NCBI GenBank assembly: GCA_947462535.1
Contig: CANHPN010000020.1
Coordinates: forward strand, 1 to 36,146
Direction of reading: 5' to 3'
Source of the DNA: Akkermansiaceae bacterium
Lineage (GTDB): Bacteria > Verrucomicrobiota > Verrucomicrobiia > Verrucomicrobiales > Akkermansiaceae
Length of the DNA stretch: 36,146 nucleotides
Shown here: in pieces, positions 23,712-31,140 of the stretch
Layout: each line of letters begins with the position of its first letter
Position numbering within the stretch: the stretch's first letter is position 1
Translations under genes and position numbers: made by a program
Notes under the pieces: model-generated
The model's database searches: none
Told to the model about the DNA's origin: nothing
What the model saw: only the letters and a program-made list of their open reading frames with translations

Positions 23712-23934
23712 ATGCCAGCCGATGATCCGCACTCCCCCGCGCCCCCGGGAGCCTGGCAATCACGCCCTCCGCTGCCGCCGGTGGTCTATGAGGCGGTTGT
23801 CTGTCTTCAGAGAACCACTGCCGGGCCCGCCTCGCTGAAGCTGAGCTGTCTGGTCAACGATTGCGGCTGGAGCCCGTCCTATAACTTCCTCAGGGAGCCC
23901 GCCGAAGTCCTCGACTCCGTGAAACCGGCGCTGC
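23712..23934 (+). pseudogene. Fragment of a DUF4139 (MuiA-like) gene
   Basis: The 378 bp between 23557 and 23934 hold no intact gene. In one frame, bases 23817-23891 encode TAGPASLKLSCLVNDCGWSP and then SYNFL. This closely follows the conserved entry of the DUF4139 domain (A-G-x-A-x-L-x-L-S-Y-L-V-x-x-x-G-W-x-P-x-Y). The following segment (REPAEVLDSVKPALHAP) already departs from the family and the frame runs on as a shadow of the next gene. No start, coiled-coil region or the rest of the domain is present. I read it as the leftover of a deleted gene; the family match is from memory of the motif. Confidence 0.45.
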
Positions 23935-24687
23935 ATGCTCCCGTCGATGCGCCGCACGGAAATCGTCCACACTCGCTTTCAATCGCTGGAGATCTGGAAA
24001 TCGGAGCTGGCCACCGAGTTCCGCGTCGCCGGAGCGCTGCATGCGTCGTTCCACAAGACCCGCTTCCTAACCGGACTCGCGTGGGACCTCATCGCCGCCG
24101 CCGCGCTGCTGCGCAAGGGCGGCCCGCCGCGCTCGGTCCTGATGCTCGGCTTGGCCGGCGGCACCGCTTACCGGGTGCTGCGCCACTTGCTGCCGGACTG
24201 CAAACTCACCGCCATCGACATCGACTCGGAAATCCTCGGTCTCGCCCGCGAGCACATGGAGCTCGACGCGCTCGACATCGAGATGATCACCACAGACGCC
24301 TACCCGTGGCTCGCGCGAAACCAGCGTAAGTTCGACGTGGTTTTCGACGACATCTATCTGGCAGGAAAAACCGATGTGTTCCGCCCGCAGGCGTGGAATC
24401 CCGAGCTGCTGGTCCATCTCCGCCGCGCCACCAAGCCGGGCGGCGTGCTGGCGGTGAACCTGGTGACCGGGGCCGGCCACCGGAAAATGCAGTCGCTCAC
24501 GCGGAAAATCCTGCGCGACGCTTTCCCAAAGGTGCGAGGCCTAACAACCCCGGCAGGCATGAACGAAGTGCTCGTCGCCGGCGAGGCGGTGGCCACCCGT
24601 CGGCAACTCGATGCCTATCAGGAAATTTTCAGCGACTGGCGGGACCGGATGTTTTGGGACCGCATCGAAGTCAGCCAGATTTCTTGA
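23935..24687 (+). CDS. Spermidine-synthase-like SAM-dependent methyltransferase
   Basis: Cytoplasmic Rossmann-fold protein of 250 residues. After a short beta-hairpin start (RRTEIVHTRFQSLEIWKSEL) it has the SAM-type motif I SVLMLGLAGGTAYRVLRHLL (67-86), the acidic ribose-binding LTAIDIDSEILGLAREHMEL (92-111), motif II TTDAYPWLARNQRKFDVVFD (119-138) and DIYLAGKTD. These fit spermidine-synthase-like (PF01564-type) methyltransferases, but the full polyamine-site signatures are not seen. The substrate is therefore unknown. Alternative ATG at 23947. It lies after the DUF4139 remnant and converges with the fatty acid hydroxylase gene. Confidence 0.75.
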   Translation: MLPSMRRTEIVHTRFQSLEIWKSELATEFRVAGALHASFHKTRFLTGLAWDLIAAAALLRKGGPPRSVLMLGLAGGTAYRVLRHLLPDCKLTAIDIDSEILGLAREHMELDALDIEMITTDAYPWLARNQRKFDVVFDDIYLAGKTDVFRPQAWNPELLVHLRRATKPGGVLAVNLVTGAGHRKMQSLTRKILRDAFPKVRGLTTPAGMNEVLVAGEAVATRRQLDAYQEIFSDWRDRMFWDRIEVSQIS

Positions 24688-24766
24688 TTTCATCAGACCG
24701 GTTGGATGTTCGGGAGTTCTGGCCGTTTCGCCCCGGAAACTCCAGCATTCTCTCTCCGCCCGGAAA

Positions 24767-25342
24767 TCAGCTCAGCGGCTGGATGTTCGGCACCGAAGGA
24801 CCCGTCGCTTGGGCGAAATGGGTTTTCGAGCGGGCCATGAAGGTCCCGAGGCACAAGTCGGCGATCGGCAAAACGACGTTGAAATTCTTGTGCATGTAGC
24901 GGTGATGCAGCAGGTGGTGGCCGTTGAGCCGGCGGAACCACCGAGGTTTTTCCACGCGGCGAGCCTTCGGCAAATGCATGCACCAGTGGATGTATTCGTA
25001 AAAGCAGTAGTAAGAGGCGAAGGCCAGCGCGCCGCCGACCACGAAGGCCCACTGCCCGGTCAACCAGGAAAGCAGCGCGAACGGAATCGCGCCGATCAGG
25101 ATGATCACCGGGCCATTCCACCACGCCATCGGGATGGTTTCCTTGTCCTTCTCATCGAGCAGGTGATAGGTCTTGTCCGCCTTGAAAGTCCCGTGATGGA
25201 CGATGGCGTGCGCCTGGAAAGCGTAGCGGAAATTCCCGACCGGGCGGTGCATCACATACTTGTGAAGCGTCCATTCGAAAAACGAAGCGAAGACGATGCC
25301 GACGGCGAGGCCTGCGAGGCACCAGAGGATGAAAAAAGTCAT
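24767..25342 (-). CDS. Fatty acid hydroxylase/sterol desaturase family protein
   Basis: Inner-membrane di-iron enzyme family that hydroxylates or desaturates lipids. From the ATG at 25342 the protein has 191 residues. The His motifs are EWTLHKYVMHR (about 24-34), AHAIVHHGTF (44-53), YEYIHWCMH (about 116-124) and NGHHLLHHRYMHKNFN (about 140-155). The spacing fits PF04116. Four hydrophobic helices are visible (MTFFILWCLAGLAVGIVFAS; GPVIILIGAIPFALLSWL; WAFVVGGALAFASYYCFY). Close homologues include carotenoid and ceramide hydroxylases, so the lipid is not determined. A longer reading frame to 25414 exists but the ATG at 25342 begins directly at the first helix. It is divergent from the YheT-like gene. 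Confidence 0.87.
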   Translation of the reverse strand: MTFFILWCLAGLAVGIVFASFFEWTLHKYVMHRPVGNFRYAFQAHAIVHHGTFKADKTYHLLDEKDKETIPMAWWNGPVIILIGAIPFALLSWLTGQWAFVVGGALAFASYYCFYEYIHWCMHLPKARRVEKPRWFRRLNGHHLLHHRYMHKNFNVVLPIADLCLGTFMARSKTHFAQATGPSVPNIQPLS

Positions 25343-25480
25343 GGGTAAATTGGCGAAATGATTCCTTAAGCCGCTGTGCGGGTATACCCCGCCGCGGAGG
25401 ATGACAAGCGCCATTGTGGGCCGTGTCCGGAGAGGCCTTGCGGCGTCAAGGATCCGCAGCTAAATCAGGGGCAGACATCC

Positions 25481-26473
25481 ATGCCATTGATTCAGGATTC
25501 CAGCTGCCGCGCGCCATCGTGGCTCCCCGGCGGACACGTGCAAACCATCTACCCCGCTCTGTTCCGGCGGGTGGTCCGGGTCACGAACCGGCCCGAGCGG
25601 CTGGAGCTGCCGGACGGCGATTTCCTCGATCTGGAATGGGCGGATCAAGGCCGCCCGCGCCTCGCCATCCTATCCCATGGCTTGGAAGCCGACCTAAAAA
25701 CCGGCTACATCCAAGGCATGGCCGCCGCCCTGGTCCGCCGTGGCTGGGACGTGCTGGCGTGGAATTTCCGTGGCTGCGGCGGCCAGCCGAACCGCCTGCT
25801 GCGGATGTATCACAGCGGCGCGACCGGAGATCTGCACGCGGTCATCTCCCGCGCTTTGGCAAACCACCCGGCGGATTCCATCGATCTCATCGGCTTCAGT
25901 CTCGGTGGAAATCTCACGTTAAAATATCTAGGCGAGCGTCCGGCGGAGCTCTCGCCGCGGCTGCACCGGGCAGTGGCGTTCTCCGTCCCCTGCGATCTCG
26001 CCTGCTCGTCGCGGCAGCTCGCGCTCCCGTCCAACCGGATTTACATGGGCCGCTTCCTGCGGGAAATGCGGGCGAAGCTCCGCGCGAAAAACCTCATATT
26101 CCCCGGCCGGCTCGACCTCACCGGACTCGACCGCATCCGCACCTTCCGGGAATTCGACGACCGCTTCACCGCGCCCATCCACGGCTTCCGCGACGCCGAG
26201 GACTATTGGGCGCGCAACAGCTGCCGCCAATTTCTCCCGCACATCACGCTCCCCACCCTGCTCGTCAACGCGGCGAACGACCCGTTTCTGGGAGAAGGCT
26301 GCTACCCGCGGGAAGAAGCGGCGGCCAGTGACTTCTTTCATTTTGAATCCCCCGCGACCGGCGGCCACGTGGGATTCATGAGCCCCTGTGCCTGCGGCGA
26401 ATACGCCTCGGAAACACGGGCGGCGGAGTTTCTCGGGGGTGTTATTCCTGACGGAAAATTTTCCGAGACATGA
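25481..26473 (+). CDS. YheT-family alpha/beta hydrolase
   Basis: Serine hydrolase of the YheT/EMB8 group, 330 residues from the ATG at 25481. The family opening is exact: RAPSWLPGGHVQTIYPALFR (10-29). ILSHGLEADLKTGY (63-76) and WNFRGCGGQPN (94-104) follow. The nucleophile elbow LIGFSLGGNLTLKYL has Ser140. The acid/base partners are in VNAANDPFLG and SPATGGHVGFM near the C-terminus. Members hydrolyse small esters in vitro; the biological substrate is unknown. It is separated by 138 bp from the divergent fatty acid hydroxylase gene. A longer frame to 25376 is possible but begins before the conserved domain. Confidence 0.93.
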   Translation: MPLIQDSSCRAPSWLPGGHVQTIYPALFRRVVRVTNRPERLELPDGDFLDLEWADQGRPRLAILSHGLEADLKTGYIQGMAAALVRRGWDVLAWNFRGCGGQPNRLLRMYHSGATGDLHAVISRALANHPADSIDLIGFSLGGNLTLKYLGERPAELSPRLHRAVAFSVPCDLACSSRQLALPSNRIYMGRFLREMRAKLRAKNLIFPGRLDLTGLDRIRTFREFDDRFTAPIHGFRDAEDYWARNSCRQFLPHITLPTLLVNAANDPFLGEGCYPREEAAASDFFHFESPATGGHVGFMSPCACGEYASETRAAEFLGGVIPDGKFSET

Positions 26474-26587
26474 GATTCTCTGACGTTTAAACTACGCCAT
26501 CTCAATCTACCGTCCCCCGCCATTTCCCGCAGGATCAAGCTTGGCGAATCGCTCGTCCGCGCTCATGTTCCGGCACTTCCATCCGGC

Positions 26588-27877
26588 ATGAAAATTCTCA
26601 GCTACCTTGATTCCGGCTACGCGCCGTTTGTCCGCCGCCTCAACCGCCGCGCTTTGCCGGAGCCCGGCACCCGCGATCTGGTCACCGAGATCATCGCGGA
26701 GGTCGCGCTCAAGGGCGACGAGGCCCTGTTCACTTTCACCAAGCGCTTCGACGGCGCGACGCTCACCGCGAAGACGCTTTTCGTGAGCGATGCGGAATTT
26801 TCCGCCGCCGAAAAAGCCGTCACCGACGAGACGAAAACCGCAGTCGCCCGCAGTTTGGCGAACATTCACAGCTTCGCGAAACGGAGTTTGCGCAAGGATT
26901 GGTCCGCGAAAAACGCGGAAGGCGCGACGGTCGGCGAGCGCTTCACACCGTTTGACCGTGTGGGCGTTTACGTTCCCGGCGGCAAGGCTCCGCTGGTTTC
27001 CACCGCGCTGATGACCGCCGGATTCGCACAGGCGGCGGGCGTCCCCGAGATTCTAGCAGCCACGCCCTGCGGCCCCGACGGCTCGGTAAATCCTGCGCTG
27101 CTCTACGCGCTGAAAGCCGCCGGCGTGACCGAGGCGATCAAGGTCGGCGGCGCGCAAGCCATCGCCGCGCTCGCGCTGGGCACCCGCTCCATCAAGCCGG
27201 TGGAGCGGATCTTCGGCCCCGGTAACAGCTTCGTCGTCGAAGCGAAGCGCCAGCTTGTCGGTGCGGTCTCCATCGACCTGCTACCCGGCCCTAGCGAAAT
27301 CCTCATCCTCGCCGACAAGACCGGAAATCCGGATTTCATCGCCGCCGACATCCTCGCCCAGGCCGAGCACGGCGGCGACAGCGTGGTCGGCTTCGCCACA
27401 GATTCCAAAGCATTGCTCGGCAAGGTCGTCAAAGCCATCGAGCGCCAGCTGCCGACGCTTTCCCGCGGGAAGATCATCCGCGAGGTCCTCAAGCGCGGCA
27501 CCTTCCTGCTGCACCTTAAATCCTTCGCGGAAGGCGTGGCCATTTCCAACGCCTTCGCCCCCGAGCACCTTTCGCTGATCACCGCGGACGAGGCCCGCTG
27601 GCTGCCTCAGATCCGCAGCGCCGGCGCGATCTATCTTGGCAACGACTCGCCGGTCGCGGTCGGCGATTTCCTCGCAGGCCCCAGCCACACGCTACCCACC
27701 GGCGGCTCTGGCAGGTCGTTCTCCGGCATCCGCGCGGACCAGTTCCAGCGCCGGACCAGCATCGTCCGGCTCGACAAGAATTCTGTCAGGAAATCCCTCT
27801 CCGTCGTCGAGGAGTTCGCCCGCATCGAAGGGCTCGACGCCCACGGCAGGTCCACGGCCATCCGCCTGGAAAAGTAA
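26588..27877 (+). CDS. hisD: Histidinol dehydrogenase
   Basis: Cytoplasmic NAD- and zinc-dependent enzyme that makes histidine from histidinol in two steps. The 429-residue length is standard. Motifs in order: VGVYVPGGKAPLVSTALMTA near 118-137, EAIKVGGAQAIAALALGTRS, FGPGNSFVVEAKRQLVGAVS, DLLPGPSEILILADKTGNPD, ILAQAEHGGDSVV (zinc Gln and His), AFAPEHLSLI (base Glu/His), and GDFLAGPSHTLPTGGSGRSF with Asp and His zinc ligands. No other his gene is in the window. It converges with folP; only 5 bp separate the stops. Confidence 0.97.
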   Translation: MKILSYLDSGYAPFVRRLNRRALPEPGTRDLVTEIIAEVALKGDEALFTFTKRFDGATLTAKTLFVSDAEFSAAEKAVTDETKTAVARSLANIHSFAKRSLRKDWSAKNAEGATVGERFTPFDRVGVYVPGGKAPLVSTALMTAGFAQAAGVPEILAATPCGPDGSVNPALLYALKAAGVTEAIKVGGAQAIAALALGTRSIKPVERIFGPGNSFVVEAKRQLVGAVSIDLLPGPSEILILADKTGNPDFIAADILAQAEHGGDSVVGFATDSKALLGKVVKAIERQLPTLSRGKIIREVLKRGTFLLHLKSFAEGVAISNAFAPEHLSLITADEARWLPQIRSAGAIYLGNDSPVAVGDFLAGPSHTLPTGGSGRSFSGIRADQFQRRTSIVRLDKNSVRKSLSVVEEFARIEGLDAHGRSTAIRLEK

Positions 27878-27882
27878 CGCTC

Positions 27883-28755
27883 TCAGCGCGCCTTTGAAAT
27901 CGCGTCGAGCACTTTGATCGCCTGCCACGCCGCCTCGACGTGGTGGACCCGGAAAATCTGCGCGCCGCACGCCATCGCCGCGCAGATGCACGCGACGGTT
28001 CCGGCGTCCCGGGCGGATGGGTCGGGAAGCTTCAGCACCTCGCCGATGACCGTCTTCCGCGAGACCGGAACCAGCACCGGCCGCCCGAATTTCCGCAAAC
28101 GCGCCAGCTCGCGGAACACCGTGAGATTATCCTCCCGCTGCTTCGCGAAATCGATGCCGGGATCGAGAATCACGGATTCCGGTGAGAGTCCGGCGGCCTC
28201 CGCCAGCGCGAGTTTTTCCTCAAAAAACCGCTCCATTGCGCCCATCACGTCGCCCCATTGCTGTTGAAAATGCGGGATCTTCGGCTCGCCCACGCTGTGC
28301 ATCACGAGCAGCGCCGCGCCCTGATCCGCACACAGGCGCGCGTTCCGGGCGTCCGGCAGCGCTCCCATGTCATTGACCAGCTCGACGTTTCCCCCTTGCA
28401 AAATGCCCTCAACCGCCTCCGGCCGCCACGTGTTAGCGGACAAGACCGGCGGCCAGATTTGCTCCGCGTCGCGCGGTTCCACGCCCTGCCAGATTTCATC
28501 CCAGCGCTCCAGAAATCCCCGGAAACGCCGCAATTCCTCCGCCACCGGCACAGCCGACCGGTTCGTCCGCGCACTCTCCGCTCCCACGTCGATGACGTCC
28601 GCGCCCGCCGCCACCTGGCTCCGCGCCAGCGCGACCGCAGTCTCAAAATCCAACGTCCCGTCGCCCGAAAACGAGTCGTCGTTCACGTTCACGATCCCCA
28701 TCACCAGCGGACGCCGGGGAAACTCGATCGCCCGCGCGGGCAGCTTCAATCGCAT
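27883..28755 (-). CDS. folP: Dihydropteroate synthase
   Basis: Joins p-aminobenzoate to dihydropterin pyrophosphate in folate synthesis, cytoplasmic. The 290 residues form the TIM barrel of the family: MGIVNVNDDSFSGDG (19-33; most homologues read N-V-T-P-D-S-F-S, so TP is replaced by ND), ADVIDVGAESARTN (52-65), LSANTWRPEAVEGIL, ELVNDMGAL, LLVMHSVG, ILDPGIDFAKQREDNL and PVSRKTVIGEVL. The last block carries the K-R/K-x-x-I binding region, and RVHHVEAAWQA (the R-x-H end motif) closes the domain. An AGAGGGGG ribosome-binding-like sequence lies just before the ATG, one of the few strong ones here. It is next to hisD in convergent orientation, and 13 bp downstream of a heptamer repeat. Confidence 0.9.
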   Translation of the reverse strand: MRLKLPARAIEFPRRPLVMGIVNVNDDSFSGDGTLDFETAVALARSQVAAGADVIDVGAESARTNRSAVPVAEELRRFRGFLERWDEIWQGVEPRDAEQIWPPVLSANTWRPEAVEGILQGGNVELVNDMGALPDARNARLCADQGAALLVMHSVGEPKIPHFQQQWGDVMGAMERFFEEKLALAEAAGLSPESVILDPGIDFAKQREDNLTVFRELARLRKFGRPVLVPVSRKTVIGEVLKLPDPSARDAGTVACICAAMACGAQIFRVHHVEAAWQAIKVLDAISKAR

Positions 28756-29088
28756 GGCCCCCTCTTAATTCCGCAATCCGCGTTCCGCAATCCGCATCAA
28801 ACGAGACCTGAAGAAATAGGGGCGGCGGGTAGTTTCCGACCATGATTACCGGGGAGATCACGCAGACTTTGGGAACGCTTCAAGCGGAGATCTTAGAGTC
28901 GAAACGCTCCGTGGCCGAGCTGCGCACCATGATTCCGGCGGCCCAACCGGCCCTGGATCGCCATGGCGAAACACGAACTGGACAAGCCCGGGCTGACGGC
29001 GCTCCTGCGACGGATTTTCCAGTAGCACAACCCACGCGGAGTCGCATTCACCAGCCCCGCTTCGTCGGCGGCGTGGAAAAGCCGCGGA
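28756..29088. other. Gap of about 330 bp without a supported gene
   Basis: It contains the heptamer repeat at 28769-28796. Plus-strand frames beginning at 28842 (MITGEITQTLGTLQAEILES) and 28964 (MAKHELDKPGLTALLRRIFQ, then stop) have no recognisable family and do not extend convincingly. The first could be the start of a small coiled-coil protein or a remnant. I see nothing firm in the remainder. Confidence 0.5.
28769..28796. repeat. Four tandem heptamers upstream of folP
   Basis: TTCCGCA, ATCCGCG, TTCCGCA, ATCCGCA in a row. The unit is (T/A)TCCGC(A/G), and the set can also be read as two 14-base copies with one difference. It starts 13 bp upstream of the folP ATG on the minus strand and is intergenic. 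Confidence 0.8.
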
Positions 29089-29664
29089 TCAAGACCCCTT
29101 CCCCGCCAGCAGTAAAAACGGCGCGGGCCGCCGCGTCCCCACGGCACCATACCTCGCGATCCTCCAGCCGTCGGAGGCTTGCCTGGTCAGCCAGGTTTCC
29201 ACCGCCACCGCCTCGGCGGCCCCCGCCGGGTGGCCGGGATAACAGATCACTGACAGCGCGCCGCCGCGCTTGATCAAGCGGACCGCCGCCTCCAAGGCCA
29301 CCAGCGTCTCGGCGGATTGAGTCGTTAGCCGGTGGTCGTCTCCCGGCAGGTAGCCAAGATTGAACATGACCACCGCCACCGATTCCCCGGCGGCGTGGGC
29401 TGCCATTTTCCCGTGCGACTCATGGAAAAAATCTACGCACCCCTTCTCGCCCACCCTTGCCCTGGCAGACGCCAGCGCCGCTTCCTGCACGTCGAAGGCG
29501 AGCACCTTTCCCGTCGGACCGACGCATTCCGCTAGAAAAACCGTGTCGTGGCCGTTGCCCGCCGTCGCGTCGATCACCAGATCCCCCGGCTGGATCAAAG
29601 GCCTCAAGATTTCCTGCGCCAAAGCCGTTGGGCGCGGGGGAAACAGCGGATCAGCGGGATTCAT
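29089..29664 (-). CDS. MnmM/YtqB-like tRNA methyltransferase
   Basis: Class I SAM methyltransferase of 191 residues (ATG 29664; GTG 29667 also possible). The MnmM/YtqB family (formerly called rRNA methylase, PF06962) is recognised by VIDATAGNGHDTVFLAECVG (31-50), VLAFDVQEAALASARARV (55-72), VMFNLGYLPGDDHRLTTQ (100-117) and VICYPGHPAGAAEAVAVE (140-157). Known members methylate the 5-aminomethyl group of wobble uridine in tRNA, giving mnm5(s2)U. The start overlaps the end of an MnmC2-like oxidoreductase by about 14 bp, which supports this role. Function is inferred from family and context. Confidence 0.8.
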   Translation of the reverse strand: MNPADPLFPPRPTALAQEILRPLIQPGDLVIDATAGNGHDTVFLAECVGPTGKVLAFDVQEAALASARARVGEKGCVDFFHESHGKMAAHAAGESVAVVMFNLGYLPGDDHRLTTQSAETLVALEAAVRLIKRGGALSVICYPGHPAGAAEAVAVETWLTRQASDGWRIARYGAVGTRRPAPFLLLAGKGS

Positions 29665-30658
29665 CACGGCGAGTTTGTTCGTAAAACACCCGGAAGTCTA
29701 TTTCCGGCTCGGGCTCGACGCCGTCCAACAACCAACGGGCGAGCCGCCCCGCCATGCCCGGCGCGTAGAGCGAGCCTTTCGAGCCAAGCGCGTTGAACAT
29801 CCAGCCGCCGCCGTCGAGCGGCCCGATCAACGGCTCGCTGCGCCGCAAAATCGGCCGCACTCCGGCTTCGTGGGTGATCACCTCGAAAACCCCGCCGCCC
29901 AGCCGACTCGCGATTTCCTCCACCCGCGCCCGTCCTTTTTCAGTCGGCAGCTCATCGAGCTCATTCCACTCGTAAGTCGAGCCCGCCTTGAAAACGCCCC
30001 CACCCTGCGGCACCAGCCAGCCGCCCGCGCCGATCCGGATGCGGGTCTCATCCCAGCCCGCCGCACGCAGCGTTAGAATCTCGCCCTTCGCGCAGCGGTG
30101 CGGACCGTAGCGACCCGCCATCAAGCCCGCCGCGCCCTCGCACCAGATCGTGTCCTCGCCAGCATCCGCTAGAGAAACCTCACCGCTGCGATGACAACCG
30201 AGCTCTTCAAAAAACTCCCGCGAGCCGTCCATAAAAGCCCGCGTGTCCAGCCGTCCGCCGCCACTGACCTCCACCGCGCCGACCCATCCGTCCGGCGCGG
30301 GGACCTCCCCCGCGACCCACGGCACGACGTCCGGCGAATCCAGTTTCGAGACGATTTTCCGCCATTCCTTGTCCGATCCAGCCAGCCGCAACACCGGAAA
30401 CGGACACCAGACCTGCCGCCCGATCCGCTCCTCCACGGCCGCGTAAAACTCCAGCGCCTCCGGCAAAAAACCGGCGATCCGCCAGCTCGGTTCGAAATTT
30501 TTCCCGGTGATCGGATTCACCATCCCCGCCGCGACCCGCGAGCTGCCCCCCGCGCCACGATCCACTAACATGAACTCCGCCCCACGCCGCCAAAGCGCCC
30601 ACGCGAGACAAGTCCCCGCGAGTCCCTGTCCGGCGATGGTCCATGGCGGCGCGCTCAC
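29651..30658 (-). CDS. FAD-dependent oxidoreductase, MnmC2-like (DAO family)
   Basis: Flavoenzyme of 335 residues. N-terminal FAD site IAGQGLAGTCLAWALWRRGA (8-27, G-x-G-x-x-G), then VDRGAGGSSRVAAGMVNPIT (32-51), the R-x-x-G-x-x-N-P-x-x-G block shared with the FAD domain of MnmC. The late region includes GVRPILRRSEPLIGPLDGG and MFNALGSKGSLYAPGMAGRL, the second flavin-binding part. MnmC2 removes carboxymethyl from cmnm5U in tRNA to give nm5U. Here it is a free-standing protein lacking the methyltransferase half of bifunctional MnmC. It overlaps the MnmM-like gene downstream and the small helical gene upstream (GTGA at 30655-30658; GTG start). The role in tRNA modification is inference; a general amine oxidase role is not excluded. 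Confidence 0.7.
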   Translation of the reverse strand: MSAPPWTIAGQGLAGTCLAWALWRRGAEFMLVDRGAGGSSRVAAGMVNPITGKNFEPSWRIAGFLPEALEFYAAVEERIGRQVWCPFPVLRLAGSDKEWRKIVSKLDSPDVVPWVAGEVPAPDGWVGAVEVSGGGRLDTRAFMDGSREFFEELGCHRSGEVSLADAGEDTIWCEGAAGLMAGRYGPHRCAKGEILTLRAAGWDETRIRIGAGGWLVPQGGGVFKAGSTYEWNELDELPTEKGRARVEEIASRLGGGVFEVITHEAGVRPILRRSEPLIGPLDGGGWMFNALGSKGSLYAPGMAGRLARWLLDGVEPEPEIDFRVFYEQTRRDESR

Positions 30659-30975
30659 TTCGCCATCAACTCCTCGTTCGGATCTACCCAGGCGGCGTCA
30701 TGGCCCTTGGCGTAATTGAACAAATGCTTGTGCAGATAAGGCACGAAGTTAGGCCGCTGCTCCTTCGGCAGCTTCGCCAGAACCGCCTCGTTGACGGCCC
30801 GCATCAGCTTCTGCATCAGGTGCAATGTGAGCTGGCGGCCCTTGCGCGCCTTTTGCACCTGCTTGTGGTTCAGTTGTTCTTCGGAAACTTCCACCAATTC
30901 ATGATTGGTCAAATTCCAGCGGTCCATCAGGCCATCGAGGGGCTGCGGTCCGTGATCGCGTGTCAGTTCATCCAT
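30655..30975 (-). CDS. Small helical protein, possible HTH, unknown function
   Basis: 106 residues from the ATG at 30975; an ATG at 30993 and a GTG at 31014 are also possible. It is strongly basic and alpha-helical, with NLTNHELVEVSEEQLNHKQV followed by QKARKGRQLTLHLMQKLMRA. That arrangement recalls a Cro/C1-type helix-turn-helix (first helix with an A/E-x-L-V, a turn, then a K/R-rich recognition helix), but I do not recognise a named family. The stop overlaps the GTG start of the MnmC2-like gene, so it is translated with the tRNA-modification pair. A DNA- or RNA-binding role is inference. Confidence 0.65.
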   Translation of the reverse strand: MDELTRDHGPQPLDGLMDRWNLTNHELVEVSEEQLNHKQVQKARKGRQLTLHLMQKLMRAVNEAVLAKLPKEQRPNFVPYLHKHLFNYAKGHDAAWVDPNEELMAK

Positions 30976-31109
30976 GCCCCGGATGTAGCGCATGCGCCGC
31001 CCGCGGCTAAGCACAAAATTTTCTCATTCCCCGGTCACCGTTTCCGCCTGCCACGGCGCGTTCAGAAAATTGTGTTCCGGCTGTCTCCGTCGCATTCGAA
31101 GCCTCCGTC

Positions 31110-31130
31110 CCCCGGCTGAGACAGCCGGGG
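31110..31130. repeat. Perfect palindromic hairpin between two minus-strand genes
   Basis: CCCCGGCTG (31110-31118) and CAGCCGGGG (31122-31130) form a nine-pair GC-rich stem with an AGA loop, just after the ABC transporter stop. There is no T run on either side, so it is not a classic intrinsic terminator. It could be an RNA 3'-end stabilising stem or a repeated intergenic palindrome. Confidence 0.6.
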
Positions 31131-31140
31131 CACTTTGCGC

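Noticed and set aside
24700-24745. Hairpin between the methyltransferase and fatty acid hydroxylase genes
   Set aside because: GGAGTT...AACTCC with an inner CTGG/CCGG stem is imperfect and lacks a T run on either strand, so I do not call it a terminator.
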